DNA of 31,894 nucleotides. It comes from a virus. The notes beneath the pieces are model-generated. The model saw nothing but the letters and a program-made list of their open reading frames with translations, did no database searches and was not told where the DNA came from. Location of the stretch: IMG/VR virus record IMGVR_UViG_3300020467_000025, positions 1 to 31,894 of that record; one strand, written 5' to 3'. The translations under genes were made by a program, and so were the position numbers. Shown here piece by piece: positions 8,416 through 16,593 of the stretch (its first letter is position 1; each line of letters starts with the position of its first letter).

Positions 8416-8615
8416 AGGTATGTGATCTGCTCTTCGGGTACCATCTCTCGGAAGTGCTTCAAGGTCTCAGTGAAACCATCCACTCCGTCTGGACTGAATT
8501 CCCATGTTACGATCTCATCATAACCTTCATTATCCATAATTTTAACTTCTCGTTTTGCAACGTTCACCCAGATATGCTCTAGATAAGTTTCGTTGTCACC
8601 TGTGATTTTTGCCAT
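8412..8615 (-). CDS. Conserved-type small cyanophage protein, 67 aa
   Basis: Starts MAKITGDNETYLEHIWVNVA. The chain alternates charged and hydrophobic residues (KREVKIMDNEGYDEIVTWEF) in a pattern that suggests a small antiparallel beta sheet followed by a helix (DGFTETLKHFREMV). It comes 29 nt after gp5 and overlaps the next gene by ATGA. The sequence looks like a short cyanophage protein family I have seen in this location, but no role is known to me. Confidence 0.7.
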   Translation of the reverse strand: MAKITGDNETYLEHIWVNVAKREVKIMDNEGYDEIVTWEFSPDGVDGFTETLKHFREMVPEEQITYL

Positions 8616-8644
8616 AGTAAGGGTCTACTTGGATTCAGTATACA

Positions 8645-11353
8645 CTAGTTTAGCAGAACTGGCAAGCCAAAGACCTGACAAGGTCCAGCTGCACAACCGA
8701 CTGCCATGTAACCATTGTTGACGACGTATGCTCCTAGACCATTGTTACACTGGTTAATAATAGCACCCTGTGGGACAAACTCTGCAATGACACCAGTAGG
8801 TGCTGAGATAAACGTCGCATGGAATGCATTGGTACTACCAGCAAGAATGTCTGCCATACTACTAGGCATTTGCTGACCCACTGAGATCCTAACCTGTGTT
8901 GGTGGTGCAACACCTGGGAATGGTAAGTCTGTAGTAATATCAACGATACAACCCTTAACCATAGAGAATTGTCCAGTCAAGGAAGTTGCAGTCATATTGA
9001 ATAGTGCAATAAACTCAAATCTACCTGAGTTTAAGAATGATGATATCCAGTTGGCCTGTTGTATAATTTCACCGTCCGCAACCGATTCAATAGTATTACC
9101 TTCTATCTTGACGTTTTGTGAGTTAATCATCAACGATTCAATAGCAGCATAACTTGTCTTCGCTGCTTGTACCTTCAACTCACCACTAACTGCGATGTCT
9201 CTGTCACCCTCAAATCTTTCAGAAGATTTCTGCTCAGTTGAATCTTGTAGACCTCCTGATAACTGAGGTCCAAACTGTGTCCTACCCATATGGTCAGCAC
9301 CAGGATCGAATGGTATCTCCTCTACTGGATAGAAACCACCTAGATTCTCTTTCTTTAGTACCCTATCCCTTGATTTCTGACCATACATTGCTATGTCTTG
9401 TGCCTGTGATACCACATCAGCAGATACTGTACCTTGAGTAACATTAGTATCAACTGCTGCCATAGCAGCACCAGTACCAGTAAGATCTGGTGAACTAGAG
9501 GATCCTTCTGCCTCTGACTGTGGACCTTGAGAGTAGTGACCATTCCATGATCCTGCTACCTCTTGGTGCATGTTACCCATGACCTTAACATAGAAGTCAC
9601 CCTCTACTGTTAAACAATAGTTACCTTTAATATTCTCGCACTTATCCTTAGCAATGATCTTAGTCTCATTGTTAGGTACATTCCAGTGAACATTACCAAA
9701 CTTATCTTCAAAACTACTAACACCACCAGGTCCAGTTACTACTCTCTTCTCTTTCTTAGGAGTAGCATCATCTATAATTCTAGTACCACTAAGGTGACTG
9801 GTAACCTGCATCAGATATGGATTAGTATCCTTAAACATCTGATCAATATAACTACCCATCTCACCTGATGAGGTAGGAGTAGCAGACATATTTAATGACG
9901 TTAAATCTGCCCCTGATTCCTTATTAATAAGGTCATCTACATTTGCATAGGGAGTACCTTTAATAGCATCTTCTATGTTGTCACACTCGGTGGATCCTAT
10001 CAGTGGGAACCACCCTTTGGACTTCGGCCTCTTTATCTTCCTGTTACAACTCTTTTTAAATAGTGCTCCTAGTATTGCCATAAGGATTTGAAGGAGACTA
10101 CCCCAGTCTAGTGAGGTGAAATCAAATTCAAATATACTCTGCACGGTCTCACCCAGTGCCATTGCCTTACCTAGCATTCCTTTGGCAGTGCTGATAGCAG
10201 AGATAACATCACCAGCAACGTCCTTAACACGATTCATTGCTCCAGTGATACCCTCAAGTATACGGTTGCTTACTCCTTTAACAGCAGAGTCAATCTTCTG
10301 ACCTAATTTAGACGTAGCTATCTTATCTATTGCAAGGCTCGCCATTTGGTTAGCGAAGTTCGCCGTATCACTCAGTGCTCCCTTCACCAGTCCTAACCAC
10401 ATTGGTGTCTTAGCACAGAATAGTGCAAAGATCTGATCCAAGAATGACATTAGTAGGTTAACAACTATCAGTGGTACGAATGAAGATATAATCTTCACTA
10501 ACATTCCTACAACCTCAGCAATTAACTTTGCCATCACCTCTTTCAAAGGTGCAAGAATACCTGCTATACCACCAGAGAGGAAGTTCATTGTCTTCCCTAG
10601 GTGCTCTCTAATCTTATCTCCTGCAATAGTCTTACCACTAATTAAGGATATCAATCCATTCTCAGCTCTACCTAATGCTGCTGACATATTACCTAATTCA
10701 GTCAGCATTCTCTTTAAATCTTTCTCAAATCCACCACCAGCAGGTCCAGCAACACCATCACCAATACCCATCATCTCAGTAGGCGGTTTAATACTATTTG
10801 TTACAGAGTTACCAGGTGTAACTGCCTCTGCCATATTAATACCACCACCTCTTGCTTCCTCTTGTGCTCCTTCTAAAGATGCAGGTGTATTCTCATTCTT
10901 AGGGAATGAGTTACCAGACATTGCATTAACATTAGTAAGGTCAGTCTGTTGTGGTGTATCAGTCTGTAATTCTACAGCAGCAGTAGCATCAGCAATAGTT
11001 GTGGCACCATCAGATTTTTCTTGTGCAAATCCTCTGAATGCACCCATAACAACTGGTAGTTGTGCTTCTTCACCATCAAGGAAGAAACCTAATACCCATG
11101 CTCCTGGTTGTAATTCTGTTGTGGTACCTGCCGCCTTGGTTTGTGGTTGGTCAGTTGGTAGTAATACTGTTGCCCAAGGTAATATCTCTGGTGGGACTTC
11201 TTTTAAATATGCCTGTCCTTCTCTGTTACCAGTATACCAACCAAGGATACGCACCTTAATACGACCCAGCTCAGCAGGATCTCGAATCTCTTCGACTTCT
11301 CCTACCCACCAAGTAAATGTATCTCTTCCAAGATAGTCGGTACGTACGCCCAT
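8645..11353 (-). CDS. gp5: Baseplate hub protein gp5 (OB-fold hub, no lysozyme domain seen)
   Basis: A 902-aa protein. Residues 13-110 match the N-terminal OB domain of T4 gp5: TWWVGEVEEIRDPAELGRIKVRILGWY, then EILPWATVLLPTDQP, then GAWVLGFFLDGEEAQLPVVMGAFRG. A Thr/Ala/Glu/Gln-rich linker follows (about 110-200), then a long hydrophobic helical region (about 240-320), a second helical region, a beta-rich part (about 520-610; DKFGNVHWNVPNN, GDFYVKVMGN) and a C-terminal beta-rich domain ending PCQVFGLPVLLN. In T4, gp5 with gp27 forms the central hub and spike tip. The T4 lysozyme core is not visible, and the hydrophobic middle is unusual. A GATAAATA late element lies just upstream. It begins a run ending in talC. 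Confidence 0.85.
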   Translation of the reverse strand: MGVRTDYLGRDTFTWWVGEVEEIRDPAELGRIKVRILGWYTGNREGQAYLKEVPPEILPWATVLLPTDQPQTKAAGTTTELQPGAWVLGFFLDGEEAQLPVVMGAFRGFAQEKSDGATTIADATAAVELQTDTPQQTDLTNVNAMSGNSFPKNENTPASLEGAQEEARGGGINMAEAVTPGNSVTNSIKPPTEMMGIGDGVAGPAGGGFEKDLKRMLTELGNMSAALGRAENGLISLISGKTIAGDKIREHLGKTMNFLSGGIAGILAPLKEVMAKLIAEVVGMLVKIISSFVPLIVVNLLMSFLDQIFALFCAKTPMWLGLVKGALSDTANFANQMASLAIDKIATSKLGQKIDSAVKGVSNRILEGITGAMNRVKDVAGDVISAISTAKGMLGKAMALGETVQSIFEFDFTSLDWGSLLQILMAILGALFKKSCNRKIKRPKSKGWFPLIGSTECDNIEDAIKGTPYANVDDLINKESGADLTSLNMSATPTSSGEMGSYIDQMFKDTNPYLMQVTSHLSGTRIIDDATPKKEKRVVTGPGGVSSFEDKFGNVHWNVPNNETKIIAKDKCENIKGNYCLTVEGDFYVKVMGNMHQEVAGSWNGHYSQGPQSEAEGSSSSPDLTGTGAAMAAVDTNVTQGTVSADVVSQAQDIAMYGQKSRDRVLKKENLGGFYPVEEIPFDPGADHMGRTQFGPQLSGGLQDSTEQKSSERFEGDRDIAVSGELKVQAAKTSYAAIESLMINSQNVKIEGNTIESVADGEIIQQANWISSFLNSGRFEFIALFNMTATSLTGQFSMVKGCIVDITTDLPFPGVAPPTQVRISVGQQMPSSMADILAGSTNAFHATFISAPTGVIAEFVPQGAIINQCNNGLGAYVVNNGYMAVGCAAGPCQVFGLPVLLN

Positions 11354-11372
11354 AGTATATTAATTGTTTCTT

Positions 11373-11828
11373 TTATTTATCAAGTCTTTCAAAGAGAAAT
11401 TCACCTTCTTCAGGTGGCTTGCCCCATCGAAAGTCTCCAGTCTTTAGATCATAACCAGTATCTATAGCACGATACCTGAGTCCATCGAATCTTATTCTTG
11501 AGTCCATCCTTGTATCACCTTGGATGCATTCTCCATCAGTATTACCATTCCACCAAACTCCATCCCAGTTCCAAATGAAAGGACAACTAGGAGTATTGGT
11601 GATAAGATTAGTAGTTTTAGTATAGACGATGTTTTCATCCATCTTTGCCCACTGATATTCAATATGATTATATGGATCATCTTCTCCCTTATACTTATAC
11701 CATGACTTAACATGTAATCTACCGTATTCAGGTTCAGTTATTCTTATATCTATCTGAGGCCACTGTGAGGGATTAGAGAATGCCTGATTTCTATTCCTAT
11801 AGTGACCTACTACTTCATTAAATAGCAT
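11373..11828 (-). CDS. cpeT: CpeT/CpcT-like phycobiliprotein lyase family protein
   Basis: A 151-aa protein that fits the CpeT/CpcT pattern along its length. The N-terminus has YRNRNQAFSNPSQW (family: SNxxQAxxNPxxY), a middle PYNHIEY, then SCPFIWNWDG, a G-N-T-D-G-E-C block and the C-terminal signature Y-R-A-I-D-T-G-Y-D-L-K-T-G, followed by WG and EGEFLFER. CpeT/CpcT proteins attach or chaperone phycobilins on phycobiliproteins. Cyanophage cpeT copies are known, and their exact activity is not settled. This copy is somewhat short (cyanobacterial forms are about 190-200 aa). It overlaps the upstream 2OG oxygenase by 11 nt and is followed by gp5. Its position downstream of the CATAAATA at 12730 implies late transcription. 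Confidence 0.82.
   Translation of the reverse strand: MLFNEVVGHYRNRNQAFSNPSQWPQIDIRITEPEYGRLHVKSWYKYKGEDDPYNHIEYQWAKMDENIVYTKTTNLITNTPSCPFIWNWDGVWWNGNTDGECIQGDTRMDSRIRFDGLRYRAIDTGYDLKTGDFRWGKPPEEGEFLFERLDK
11374..11381 (-). promoter_or_regulatory. Late promoter octamer GATAAATA before gp5
   Basis: The minus strand reads GATAAATA 20 nt before the gp5 ATG, overlapping the stop codon of the cpeT-like gene. It matches seven of eight positions of the T4 late consensus. It would allow gp5 and the following genes to be transcribed independently of the long upstream operon. Confidence 0.55.
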
Positions 11829-12489
11829 TCGTATTCACTGGATCAATATTTTTCCAAGTATATGGATCTATAATAGCAAATTCATTATTATGTTTACTAT
11901 TAGATGATGTAACTATTATATCATATGATATAGAATATCGGGGAGTTATACCATGATACCTTTCTACCTCATGCTCTATGTGAGATGGGAATATGAATAG
12001 TCTACCCTCCTCAGGTACGTATAGTGTGTCACTATAAGTAAGGTCATTTAATTCTTCTGGATGCACAGGCATATGCCTAGGATTAGGTGAATGGAATTTA
12101 AGTTTACCTCCATTCAAAGGATTAGATGACTGAGGATAATATACTACAGATAATACTGAGTTTGGATGTGTATGTCTGAATATATCTCCTCCCTGTTTTA
12201 TAATCACAGGCCATGCCTTAGATGCGTAGATTGAAATCTTATCTACATCAACATTAAAAGCACTAAGAAATTTCTTACAATGAAAAGAGACCTCAGTGTT
12301 TAACCAATGAAATCTCGAATCATTGAACAGTTGATAATTCTGATGAATGTCACCAGAATATCTACCGTCCTTTATGTCTGTTTCATGATGTATACTATCA
12401 AAATACTCGATCATTCGATCTTTAGTATGTTGAGTAGGTTTTAAGTCTTCATGATATATTGCGGTTGGAAACCAAAGATCAATCGTCAT
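11818..12489 (-). CDS. Putative 2OG-Fe(II) oxygenase, 223 aa
   Basis: The N-terminus LWFPTAIYHEDL and the core arrangement resemble the phage 2-oxoglutarate/Fe(II) oxygenase group related to TIGR02466. Probable iron ligands are in RHTHPNSVLSVVYYP (H106/H108) and in IFPSHIEHEV (H170/H173), with a 2OG-binding arginine in TPRYSISYD (R184). The double-stranded beta-helix strand pattern GGKLKFHSP and EGRLFIFPS is present between them. Such enzymes hydroxylate proteins or small molecules; the substrate is unknown. It overlaps cp12 upstream by 11 nt and cpeT downstream by 11 nt, so the three look like one translational cassette between two hub genes. It is one of three members of this superfamily in the window. 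Confidence 0.82.
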   Translation of the reverse strand: MTIDLWFPTAIYHEDLKPTQHTKDRMIEYFDSIHHETDIKDGRYSGDIHQNYQLFNDSRFHWLNTEVSFHCKKFLSAFNVDVDKISIYASKAWPVIIKQGGDIFRHTHPNSVLSVVYYPQSSNPLNGGKLKFHSPNPRHMPVHPEELNDLTYSDTLYVPEEGRLFIFPSHIEHEVERYHGITPRYSISYDIIVTSSNSKHNNEFAIIDPYTWKNIDPVNTNAI

Positions 12490-12706
12490 AAACTAAGCAT
12501 TCGGGTTCATCTGGATGCTGATCACAAAATAGTTCCAGTGCATTTGGATCATGGTGATCACCAGCATCTATCTCTGCTTTATGGTGGTCAGCATAATCTA
12601 TAAGGTCGTGCAACTCTTCTTTAAAGTGACGACGAGCAGCAGGATTAGTTAGAGGATCATCAAGAATCTCTTTATCATGCTGTATGTGTTGCTCTATAGT
12701 TGTCAT
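12479..12706 (-). CDS. cp12: CP12-like Calvin-cycle inhibitor
   Basis: A 75-aa acidic, His-rich protein. The C-terminus ALELFCDQHPDEPECLVYDD carries the CP12 signature: two cysteines (C61, C70) with eight residues between them, then x-V-Y-D-D. In cyanobacteria this disulfide hairpin binds GAPDH, and the full protein also recruits PRK, shutting down the Calvin cycle. The N-terminal half (residues 12-43) keeps a helical shape and a KEEL core, but the N-terminal cysteine pair and the AWDxVEEL tryptophan-aspartate are replaced (NPAARRHFKEEL). Phage CP12 with talC is thought to divert carbon from fixation into the pentose phosphate pathway. It is the first gene after a CATAAATA late octamer and overlaps the oxygenase downstream. 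Confidence 0.87.
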   Translation of the reverse strand: MTTIEQHIQHDKEILDDPLTNPAARRHFKEELHDLIDYADHHKAEIDAGDHHDPNALELFCDQHPDEPECLVYDD

Positions 12707-12729
12707 AGTTCCTATTGAGAGTGTGTAGT

Positions 12730-12737
12730 TATTTATG
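12730..12737 (-). promoter_or_regulatory. Late promoter octamer CATAAATA before cp12
   Basis: The minus strand reads CATAAATA, seven of eight of the T4 late consensus, 24 nt before the cp12 ATG and overlapping the stop of the hub gene. It places cp12, the oxygenase and cpeT under late control even without readthrough from the structural genes. Confidence 0.55.
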
Positions 12738-14277
12738 TTATATTCTTCGGTATCGAGTCTCTAATTAGGTATAATTTGGTAGTCATGCCTACTCTTTGGT
12801 AGATATGTGTTAGTCCCGCAATAATAAACTTACCACTGAACTTCCTATCCATTAAAACTGTGTCACCTTCCTGTGTAGAAGAAGGGATCTTTATATCAAT
12901 TACATTACCTGCTGTTAATGCTGTATTACCAGCGACAGTTATATTCAACTTGATTGCCTTGAATAAATTATACCTTGCTGCTGCATATTGTGCAACTGCC
13001 ATGACATCAACATTAGAGTTTGTTCCGTTATTCACATTTCCAGTACTAGTTTGATGAGTTGCACCAGGTAATGCTCTTATCTTCATCCTAGTAGGTTGTG
13101 CCTTCTCTATATCAAAGAATGCTGGCATAACAAATGGTGGTTGTGATTGTCTACCTTTACCATCTATACCATCTACCACCTTATCTGCCTTACCAAATAC
13201 CATATTAAATGTGAGTACCTTAAGATCACTGATGGTACCACTAGGTACATGTGAAAGTCCAGTCCCTGAAACCACACCACCTTCACTGGTGACAGCATCC
13301 ACTGACTCTTCTGCATCTGCTTCATCCTTAGCACCAGAGACAGGTGTATAACTATCCTTCTGTACTCCCATTGATATACCTATAGCAGATGTCTTATAAG
13401 TACCCATCCTCATGTTAGATAAATGATTTGCTTTATCAGGATATGTTACTGACTCAATAGCATACCTTTGATCTGCTCCTTCCTGAGCACCCTGAACATA
13501 AGTGTATGTGTAGACACCATTCCTAGTTGCCTCACCCTTAGCAATACTATCAATAGATCTAAAATTAAATCCATTTCTATTTGACCAGAATAGGAATCCA
13601 GACTGTTTATTACTACCACTACTACCAGTAAGTCTAGTTACCTTATCAGATAAGAAGTGAATAGCATCACTGGGTTTCCAACTACATGCTATGAATGTAT
13701 ATTTGGAATGACTCTCAAAATTAAACTTGTTTGCCTTCTTAGTTCCAGCAGTATCAAGATAATTATCACAAATATACTTTGGTACATTGTCAGCATCAAT
13801 AGACTTCTCTCCAGGTCCAAATGCTTTAAAGATCTTATTACCCTCATCCTTATACATCTCTGGAGATACACAATGTAAGACATATAACTGTCCTCTCTCA
13901 GTCTTAGATACACTACCAATCTTATATACTGTTAACTCAGTATCTAAGTAATCCTTTCTAAGAGAAGTACCAGTTAGTATCTTAATAGTAACTTTCTCAC
14001 CACCCTGTAAATTCTTATTCCAGTCAATAGCATCTAATATACTGATATCACATCTCAAGAAAGAAGACTCAATAGATTCATGGTATTGAAATTCCAATAC
14101 CATCTCAGTCATATCATATACTGTGCTACCATCTGCTGTCTCTAGTTGTAACTTCTGAATCTCAAAGTCTCTAGCATTATCTTTATCGAACGTGCCTGAT
14201 CCATCACCCTCTGTTATACCATAGGTGATAGACTCCCATGTCTGAGCAATATTATTAACTATTTCTACTACTGACAT
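12733..14277 (-). CDS. Baseplate hub protein, gp27-like
   Basis: A 514-aa protein beginning MSVVEIVNNIAQTWESITYG. An early tube-like domain reads MTEMVLEFQYHESIESSFLRCDISILDAIDW, then GGEKVTIKILTG and the strand ELTVYKIGSVSKTERGQLYVLHCVSPEMYKDE. A helical/beta part follows with SWKPSDAIHFLSDKVTR and GFLFWSNRNGFNFRSIDS, a combination typical of gp27 and gpD-like hub proteins (domain joining, then 'FW.NR.GF.FRSID'). The C-terminus has a beta segment ALTAGNVIDIKIP and the late strand GKFIIAGLTHIYQR. T4 gp27 trimers join gp5 to the tail tube. The start directly abuts the stop of the tape-measure-like gene (TAAATG). The position matches the T4 hub cluster. Assignment to gp27 is by fold pattern, not by strict identity. 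Confidence 0.75.
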   Translation of the reverse strand: MSVVEIVNNIAQTWESITYGITEGDGSGTFDKDNARDFEIQKLQLETADGSTVYDMTEMVLEFQYHESIESSFLRCDISILDAIDWNKNLQGGEKVTIKILTGTSLRKDYLDTELTVYKIGSVSKTERGQLYVLHCVSPEMYKDEGNKIFKAFGPGEKSIDADNVPKYICDNYLDTAGTKKANKFNFESHSKYTFIACSWKPSDAIHFLSDKVTRLTGSSGSNKQSGFLFWSNRNGFNFRSIDSIAKGEATRNGVYTYTYVQGAQEGADQRYAIESVTYPDKANHLSNMRMGTYKTSAIGISMGVQKDSYTPVSGAKDEADAEESVDAVTSEGGVVSGTGLSHVPSGTISDLKVLTFNMVFGKADKVVDGIDGKGRQSQPPFVMPAFFDIEKAQPTRMKIRALPGATHQTSTGNVNNGTNSNVDVMAVAQYAAARYNLFKAIKLNITVAGNTALTAGNVIDIKIPSSTQEGDTVLMDRKFSGKFIIAGLTHIYQRVGMTTKLYLIRDSIPKNIT

Positions 14278-16590
14278 TTACATAAACTCCACAGGATCTG
14301 TCATAAACTCATTGATAATACCAAACTTAGGATAGATATACTTATCAGCATCATGGTGCTCCTTACCAGGAACAATGATAGGGTTATCACTTGAAGCATC
14401 AATACTACTTCCTACTTCTGCTGTCTCTCCATTTATAACAACAGTAGAAGAACTATCTTGAAGAGCATTCTTCAACTTCTCATATCTTACTTGCTGCTCT
14501 TTCTGTTTTGAATCTTCTAACTTCTGACCTATATTATCCTTTAATCTTCTAGCACCATCAAGCATGCTACCACGTTGATCAAAGTCAGTCAGACCCATAG
14601 TCATATGATCAGCAGCACCTGCTAACCATCTCCATATACCTTGTGGTTTAGTATCATCCTTTGATTCTCCACCTTTCTCATAAGAGTGTAGATGTTTTAC
14701 TTTATACTCACCACCAGCAGCAAATGGAGTACTGTAACCTGCTCTCTTTGCTTGCTTTAATCGTCTAGATGTTAGACCCTTATCACTCCTAGTAGCAGGA
14801 GTATCAAATGGAACAATATATTGTCCACCAGATGCCTTCTTATTTCCTACCCACTCAAGACCATGACCTATAAATGCTGGTGTAATACCATTTAATGTTA
14901 CTGGATACCCTGACTGAGGACCATTGATCCAACCACCTTTAGCTTTCTTAGGTAATTCTCCACCAGCTGCCTTTGGGGGATTCTCCGAGGGCTGCTCCAT
15001 CTGCATCTGTCTGAATTTCTCCCGACTTTCTATTACTGCTTCTTTCCAACCTTCATCACCTTTCTTAAGTGTTTTGCCATCTTTTGTAACCCTAACATCA
15101 TCATAAGTACCAGCTTCAAACGGATCAGTAGTAGAATAGTGGGTAGTTTTAGTACCATCCTCTTTCTTATCCCCATTTCCCGTACCAGGATCCTCCCCTT
15201 TCTCACCACCTGTAAAGAGTTTAAGGACTGCGGTTAATGCTTTCATCCCTAAGAATAGAGGCCAGAATAGTACCTTAAATCCAATACCTAAAATCTTAGT
15301 GATGATAGGCATATGAGGTTCTACTGCATCAAGAATTCCACTTAGGAATTTTCCAAGAGTACTAAAGAATTCCTCCAATGGTTCCTTTATCTCTTTAATA
15401 ACACCATTAAATGTATCACCAATCATCTTAAAGAAATCACCTATAGGTTTAACAATAGGTTCTATAAGACCACCAATCGCCTTACCTACCTTACCACCTG
15501 CCAAACCACCAACAAGACCACCAATAGCAGCACCTCCAGGTCCACCAAGCATTCCACCAACTTTAGCACCAAGTGCCTGACCACCAGCAGCACCTACACC
15601 AGCACCTGCTGCTTCAGCATTACTACCACCTTCACCTTTTACTGCTGTAAATGCCAAGGCACCAGCACCTAATCCAGTAGCAATCTTACCTACTTTACTA
15701 CCAAACCAGTTGCCTTTACCACCTTTTAATTTCTTAAGTTTAAAGTCTCTAAACTTTTGGTCTTTACTTTGGAATCCAAATAGTCTCCTCAGACCTCCTA
15801 CTATACCTCCTATTACCTTCTTAGCACCATCAAGCATCAGCTTAGGATTCTTCAAGAATAGCATGGTACCAAATATAGGTACCGCACCAAGAACAAACTT
15901 GATTGCACCAAAGAATCCTTTCAAACTAATAGGATTCTCCAAGAAAGAGACAAGTCCATCAAGTGCCATTCCACCTAGGAATGAATACACATTGAATACA
16001 AACTTACCTATACCACCCAGTATCATCCCTAATTTTGCTACTGTCTTAGGATTCTTTGCTATCCATTCAAATATCTTGAACTTAACCAAGGCAAGATATA
16101 CACCAAAGAATTGAAAAAGAGCACCAAAGATACCACCAGCTGCTTTCTTAGTTGCACCAATAACACCCTCACCAAATCCTGCTTTCTTACCCTTCTTCTT
16201 CTCTGCCTTATCTTCCTTACTATTCCTTAGTTGAAACAGTCTTCTCTTCTTTGTCTGTTTATCTTTAAATGCTTTTCTCTTCCTGTCTTTCCTATCAGTA
16301 AGAGCTTCTTGTTTAGCTATCTTATCAGCACTCTTAACCTGAGTCCTAATATTATCTCTCCAACTGGTGAGAGAATTCTGTGTATTAGCAGCAATACTAT
16401 TAAGAGTAGATCCTAATGAGTTAAGACCAGATACAATCGATTGTAGTCCTCTACCTATACTCTTCTCAACCTTTGGTAATCTTGCTGCAGCAGTTATAGG
16501 TGTATACTTTGACTGAACACCAGTGACCCCTTTATAAGAGATCATCTTATACATCGATGCCTTTTTAACTTTTGCAGATACTTTTGCCAT
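14278..16590 (-). CDS. Tape-measure-like tail protein B, 770 aa
   Basis: A basic N-terminus (residues 1-140, with a run of Lys/Arg at 100-137) is followed by hydrophobic helices at about 150-265 and a Gly/Ala-rich segment at 322-378 (AEAAGAGVGAAGGQALG). Next come helices with repeated KPIG-like breaks, a hydrophilic region after about 470, and a Gly-rich C-terminal part with AKGGWINGPQSGYPV, FIGHGLEWVG and GGQYIVPFDTP. The GGWINGPQSGYPV...FIGHGxEWV block is seen in phage tape-measure-type proteins. Length and composition fit a coiled or helical tail-length protein; at about 0.15 nm per residue it would span roughly 115 nm. It is paralogous to the 774-aa gene just upstream. It sits after the tail chaperone-like genes, as expected for a tape measure. 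Which of the two is the true ruler is unclear. Confidence 0.7.
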   Translation of the reverse strand: MAKVSAKVKKASMYKMISYKGVTGVQSKYTPITAAARLPKVEKSIGRGLQSIVSGLNSLGSTLNSIAANTQNSLTSWRDNIRTQVKSADKIAKQEALTDRKDRKRKAFKDKQTKKRRLFQLRNSKEDKAEKKKGKKAGFGEGVIGATKKAAGGIFGALFQFFGVYLALVKFKIFEWIAKNPKTVAKLGMILGGIGKFVFNVYSFLGGMALDGLVSFLENPISLKGFFGAIKFVLGAVPIFGTMLFLKNPKLMLDGAKKVIGGIVGGLRRLFGFQSKDQKFRDFKLKKLKGGKGNWFGSKVGKIATGLGAGALAFTAVKGEGGSNAEAAGAGVGAAGGQALGAKVGGMLGGPGGAAIGGLVGGLAGGKVGKAIGGLIEPIVKPIGDFFKMIGDTFNGVIKEIKEPLEEFFSTLGKFLSGILDAVEPHMPIITKILGIGFKVLFWPLFLGMKALTAVLKLFTGGEKGEDPGTGNGDKKEDGTKTTHYSTTDPFEAGTYDDVRVTKDGKTLKKGDEGWKEAVIESREKFRQMQMEQPSENPPKAAGGELPKKAKGGWINGPQSGYPVTLNGITPAFIGHGLEWVGNKKASGGQYIVPFDTPATRSDKGLTSRRLKQAKRAGYSTPFAAGGEYKVKHLHSYEKGGESKDDTKPQGIWRWLAGAADHMTMGLTDFDQRGSMLDGARRLKDNIGQKLEDSKQKEQQVRYEKLKNALQDSSSTVVINGETAEVGSSIDASSDNPIIVPGKEHHDADKYIYPKFGIINEFMTDPVEFM

Positions 16591-16593
16591 CTA

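Noticed and set aside
15710-16416. Long plus-strand frames opposite the tape-measure-like genes
   Set aside because: They mirror Lys- and Gly-rich minus-strand codons, giving Pro/Phe/Leu/Ser-rich shadows without promoters or start signals.
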